Shown piece by piece: positions 5,369 to 7,776 of a stretch of 7,776 bases of DNA; the first letter of the stretch is position 1, and each line of letters begins with the position of its first letter. The notes under the pieces were generated by a model. That model did not search any database. It was not told the DNA's origin and saw nothing but the letters and a program-made list of their open reading frames with translations. Location of the stretch: NCBI GenBank assembly GCA_007126835.1, contig SLAO01000101.1:1-7776 (forward strand). Reading direction: 5' to 3'. The translations under genes were made by a program, and so were the position numbers. This DNA is from Nitriliruptorales bacterium (GTDB taxonomy: Bacteria; Actinomycetota; Nitriliruptoria; Euzebyales; Egibacteraceae).

Positions 5369-6487
5369 GTGTCCGAGGGTGACGCGACGGGGCACCGGCC
5401 CCACTACTACGGCGGCCAGGCGGTCATCGAGGGTGTGATGATGCGCGGCCGCCACGCGTGGGCGGTCGCGGTCCGGCGCCCCTCGGGTGAGATCTACGTC
5501 GAGCGCCATCCCGTCAACGACGCCGCGAGCCGGCGGCCCGTGCTGGCCAAGCCCTTCGTGCGCGGCCCGTGGGCGATGGTCGACGCGCTGAAGATGGGCA
5601 CCCGCGCGCTGACGGTGTCGGCGAACCAGTCCGTCGACGAGGACGAGCAGCTGTCGGGCAAGGAGATGAGCTCGAGCCTGCTGATCGCCTTGGTGCTGTT
5701 CATCGGCGTGTTCATCGTGGTGCCCAACGCAGGGCTGGCCTTCCTGTCGGACCGAATCGGTGACGGGACGCTGTACCACCTCGTCGAGGGCGTCCTGCGC
5801 ATCGTCATGTTCCTCGGCTACCTCGCGGCGATCTCGATGCTGTCGGACATCCGGCGCGTGTTCGCCTACCACGGAGCCGAGCACCAGACGATCGCCGCGT
5901 GGGAGCACGACGAGCCGCTGCAGCCCGACCGGGTCAACCAGTACTCGACCCTGCACGTGCGCTGCGGCACCAACTTCGTGATCATGCTGATGCTGCTCGC
6001 GGTGCTGGTCTACTCGGTCGCCGGGGTGATCGTCCCTGCTCCCGACGGCGGGCTCGTCGCCACCGCGACGTACCACGTGTTGCTGCGCATCCTGCTGCTC
6101 CCGGTGATCGTGTCGCTCGCGTACGAGGGCCTGCGGCTGGGCGCGGGCAGGAAGTCCAACCCCGTGGTTCGGATGCTGATGAAGCCGGGCCTGTGGCTGC
6201 AGAAGATCACCACTCGGCCGTCGTCGCCCGACCAGCGCGAGGTGGCGATCCGGGCCTTCCAGGCCGTGGTGCCCGTCGAGGAGTACGCCAAGCAGCCGCG
6301 CCCCACCGACGAGACGCAGCTGTCGGCGTCCCTGGTCTGGGGTCCCGACGAGAGCGCCGGCACGACCTACGTGCTCATGCCGCCCGAGGGGCCCGCGGAC
6401 GCCGAGGGCATCGTCGCCCCAGGTGAGGAGCCCGCCAGCGACCAGGAGGTCGTCCCGCCGGGCGAGGAGCCCCGCAGCGGCTACTAG
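5369..6487 (+). CDS. DUF1385 family membrane protein of unknown function
   Basis: This is a 372-residue protein of the DUF1385 family (B. subtilis YqhQ-like); its function is not known. Family hallmarks are the N-terminal YYGGQAVIEGVMMRG (14-28), YHGAEHQTI (167-175) and HVRCGTNF (196-203). The last motif usually reads HPRCGT, so V replaces P. Four hydrophobic segments are visible at about 104-126, 142-158, 203-222 and 235-251. H168, H172, H196 and C199 fall in the segment between helices 2 and 3 and could form a metal or active site (inference). The tail from about 290 is acidic and proline-rich with a near-repeat VAPGEEPAS / VPPGEEPRS. GTG 5369 is chosen because it precedes the conserved start and has AGAAGG (5353-5358) 10 nt upstream, inside rpmE. 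The gene sits between rpmE and prfA. The stop TAG is in frame with prfA. Confidence 0.88.
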   Translation: MSEGDATGHRPHYYGGQAVIEGVMMRGRHAWAVAVRRPSGEIYVERHPVNDAASRRPVLAKPFVRGPWAMVDALKMGTRALTVSANQSVDEDEQLSGKEMSSSLLIALVLFIGVFIVVPNAGLAFLSDRIGDGTLYHLVEGVLRIVMFLGYLAAISMLSDIRRVFAYHGAEHQTIAAWEHDEPLQPDRVNQYSTLHVRCGTNFVIMLMLLAVLVYSVAGVIVPAPDGGLVATATYHVLLRILLLPVIVSLAYEGLRLGAGRKSNPVVRMLMKPGLWLQKITTRPSSPDQREVAIRAFQAVVPVEEYAKQPRPTDETQLSASLVWGPDESAGTTYVLMPPEGPADAEGIVAPGEEPASDQEVVPPGEEPRSGY

Positions 6488-6541
6488 CGACGGTCCGGTC
6501 GTCCCGCCGTTGACCGACCCGCGTCGAACAGGCCGCCCCTC

Positions 6542-7624
6542 ATGCAAGATCTCGCGCCACGCCTTGAAGAGCTGGCTCGCACCCACGCCGAGCTCGAGTC
6601 CGACCTCGCCGATCCTGAGGTGCTGGGTGACCAGCGCCGCTACCGCGAGACCGCGAAGCGCCACGCTGAGCTGACCGAGGTGGTGCGGACCTACGACGCC
6701 TACCGGCGCGCGCTGGACAACGCCGAGGCCGCCCGCGAGCTCGCCGCCGAAAGCGACGACGACGACCGCGAGGCGTTCCGTGCCGAGGCCGAGGAGAACG
6801 AGGCGCGCGCCGCGGCGCTGTCCGACGAGCTGCGACTGCTGCTGCTGCCGCGGGACCCGTACGACGACAAGGACGTGATCGTCGAGATCCGTGCCGGGGC
6901 CGGGGGCGACGAAGCAGGGTTGTTCGCCGGGGAGCTGTACCGCATGTACTCGCGGTACGCCGAGCGGCAAGGCTGGAAGGTGGAGGAGCTGTCGAGCTCC
7001 GAGCAGGGCATCGGCGGCGTCAAGGACGCCACGTTTCAGGTGTCGGGCGACGCGGTGTACTCGCGTCTCAAGCATGAGTCCGGGGTGCACCGGGTCCAGC
7101 GCGTCCCCCAGACCGAGTCCTCCGGTCGCATCCACACCTCGACCGCGTCGGTGGCCGTCATGCCCGAGGCCGAGGACGTCGACGTGCACGTCGACCAAAA
7201 CGACCTCAAGGTCGATGTGTATCGCTCCTCAGGACCAGGGGGTCAGTCGGTCAACACCACCGACTCCGCCGTGCGCATCACGCACCTGCCCACCGGCCTC
7301 GTCGTCTCGATGCAGGACGAGAAGTCGCAGCTGCAAAACCGGGAGAAGGCGCTGCGCGTGCTTCGCGCGCGGCTGCTGCAAGCCGAGCAGGAGCGCCAGG
7401 CGCAGGAGCGTGCCGACGACCGTGCTGCGCAGATCGGCTCGGGTGACCGCTCGGAGAAGATCCGCACGTACAACTTCCCGCAGACCCGCATCACCGACCA
7501 CCGCATCGGCTTGACCGTGCACAACGTCGAGCAGGTGCTGGCCGGCGAACTCGACGAGATCGTTGACGCCCTGGTCGCCGAGGAGCAGCGCCGGCGCCTG
7601 GACGCGCTCTCGACGTCGCAGTGA
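6542..7624 (+). CDS. prfA: Peptide chain release factor 1 (RF1)
   Basis: Recognises UAA and UAG on the ribosome and triggers peptide release. It has 360 residues, the usual family length. The N-terminal helical domain (to about 100) is acidic, with a DDDD run near residues 78-81. The conserved VIVEIRAGAGGDEA block starts near 112. The PxT codon-recognition tripeptide is PQT at 189-191 in HRVQRVPQTESSGRIHTS; E. coli has PAT. The catalytic GGQ loop is SSGPGGQSVNTTDSAVRITH with GGQ at 233-235, whose Gln235 is the expected PrmC methylation target. GDRSEKIRTYNFPQTRITDHRIG marks the C-terminal region. RF1 rather than RF2 is indicated by PxT in place of SPF. No Shine-Dalgarno sequence is visible before ATG 6542. 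The gene's own stop is UGA, which RF1 does not read. Confidence 0.98.
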   Translation: MQDLAPRLEELARTHAELESDLADPEVLGDQRRYRETAKRHAELTEVVRTYDAYRRALDNAEAARELAAESDDDDREAFRAEAEENEARAAALSDELRLLLLPRDPYDDKDVIVEIRAGAGGDEAGLFAGELYRMYSRYAERQGWKVEELSSSEQGIGGVKDATFQVSGDAVYSRLKHESGVHRVQRVPQTESSGRIHTSTASVAVMPEAEDVDVHVDQNDLKVDVYRSSGPGGQSVNTTDSAVRITHLPTGLVVSMQDEKSQLQNREKALRVLRARLLQAEQERQAQERADDRAAQIGSGDRSEKIRTYNFPQTRITDHRIGLTVHNVEQVLAGELDEIVDALVAEEQRRRLDALSTSQ

Positions 7625-7776
7625 GCGCCGTCGCCACGGTCACCGTGCCGCTGGCGGGGTCGCGTGTCGCGTTAGCGCCCGCTGGGGGTGGTGTTTGCGA
7701 CAAGCGGCGCGGGGGTGGTGGCTGGCGTGTCGCGTTAGCGCCCGCTGGGGGTGGTGTTTGCGACAAGCGGCGCGGG
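7621..7776 (+). CDS. Possible start of prmC (RF1 methyltransferase), cut by window edge and carrying repeats
   Basis: GTG 7621 overlaps the prfA stop (GTGA), and its frame stays open to the window end (52 codons, starting MSAVATVTVPLAG). prmC, whose product methylates the GGQ glutamine of release factors, normally follows prfA, so position and overlap fit. However, nothing in the visible residues is diagnostic of PrmC. From about residue 15 the frame runs through the 63-bp repeat, giving a 21-residue period (RVALAPAGGGVCDKRRGGGGW). It may be a real start with an in-frame repeat insertion, or simply a non-coding intergenic repeat. Confidence 0.25.
   Translation, partial: MSAVATVTVPLAGSRVALAPAGGGVCDKRRGGGGWRVALAPAGGGVCDKRRG
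7635..7647 (+). other. Short perfect inverted repeat after prfA
   Basis: CACGGT-C-ACCGTG is an exact 13-bp inverted repeat starting 10 nt after the prfA stop. No T-run follows. It could be a small operator-like palindrome or a weak hairpin, or chance. If prmC starts at 7621 it would be coding. Confidence 0.3.
7662..7776. repeat. Tandem 63-bp-period repeat with hairpin-forming units
   Basis: Two identical 52-bp copies lie at 7662-7713 and 7725-7776, separated by 11 bp rich in GGT (7714-7724), so the period is 63 bp. Each copy holds an imperfect palindrome with outer arms TGTCGC / GCGACA (7665-7670 with 7697-7702, and 7728-7733 with 7760-7765). Inner pairing is CGCCC with GGGTG (7676-7680 with 7686-7690 in copy 1). 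Related heptamers GTTAGCG and GTTTGCG occur in the two halves. The array runs to the last base of the window, so the copy number is unknown. It may be a REP-like dispersed element, a minisatellite or a protein-binding array. I do not recognise a named family. Confidence 0.9.

Noticed and set aside
6488..6541. Promoter for prfA based on TTGACC at 6510-6515
   Set aside because: No -10 element lies at a workable distance; prfA is probably transcribed from upstream.
5360..7198. 612-codon antisense open frame opposite the DUF1385 gene and prfA
   Set aside because: It is a mirror of two well-supported genes in GC-rich DNA; its translation is low-complexity Gly/Val/Arg/His-rich with no recognisable motif.
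7491..7766. Antisense Pro-rich ORF with 21-residue repeats
   Set aside because: It runs from the repeat into the antisense of prfA; the pattern is explained by the 63-bp DNA repeat and prfA codon bias.
7662..7776. CRISPR array
   Set aside because: Only two 52-bp units with an 11-bp GGT-rich spacer; repeat and spacer sizes do not fit CRISPR, and no cas genes are present.

Overview
The window is a GC-rich housekeeping stretch, all genes on the + strand, in the order hom (partial) - thrC - thrB - rho - rpmE - DUF1385 membrane protein - prfA, possibly followed by the very start of prmC. The order, the high GC content, the GTG/ATG starts and the long charged insertion in Rho all point to an actinobacterium. 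The DUF1385 gene between rpmE and prfA is unlike the usual Streptomyces/Mycobacterium arrangement, so a deep-branching actinobacterial lineage (for example Nitriliruptoria-, Rubrobacter- or Acidimicrobiia-like) is more likely. This placement is inference and cannot be settled from the window alone.

Region 1 (1-2805) is the threonine branch: homoserine dehydrogenase with its C-terminal ACT domain, threonine synthase and homoserine kinase. thrC and thrB overlap at TGATG. thrC may also have its own leaderless promoter. Region 2 (2806-3183) is a 378-nt gap holding a good promoter, a perfect 8-bp hairpin at the predicted 5' end of the transcript, and a C-rich, G-poor leader that looks like an autoregulatory Rho-binding region. 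Region 3 (3184-5363) encodes a 622-residue Rho with a large insertion ending in a glutamine tract, then the zinc-type ribosomal protein L31 preceded by a short leader with two competing hairpins. Region 4 (5369-7624) encodes a conserved but uncharacterised four-helix DUF1385 membrane protein and release factor RF1. Region 5 (7625-7776) holds two exact 52-bp copies of a hairpin-forming repeat with a 63-bp period, running to the window edge.

The genes fall into two functional groups: homoserine to threonine synthesis, and termination/translation (Rho, L31, RF1, and PrmC expected next to methylate RF1). I see no defence island, CRISPR array, transposase or clearly undescribed multi-gene system. 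The items most worth a second look are the terminal tandem repeat at the expected prmC start, the rho leader, the polyQ insertion in Rho, and the UAG stop that separates DUF1385 in frame from prfA.
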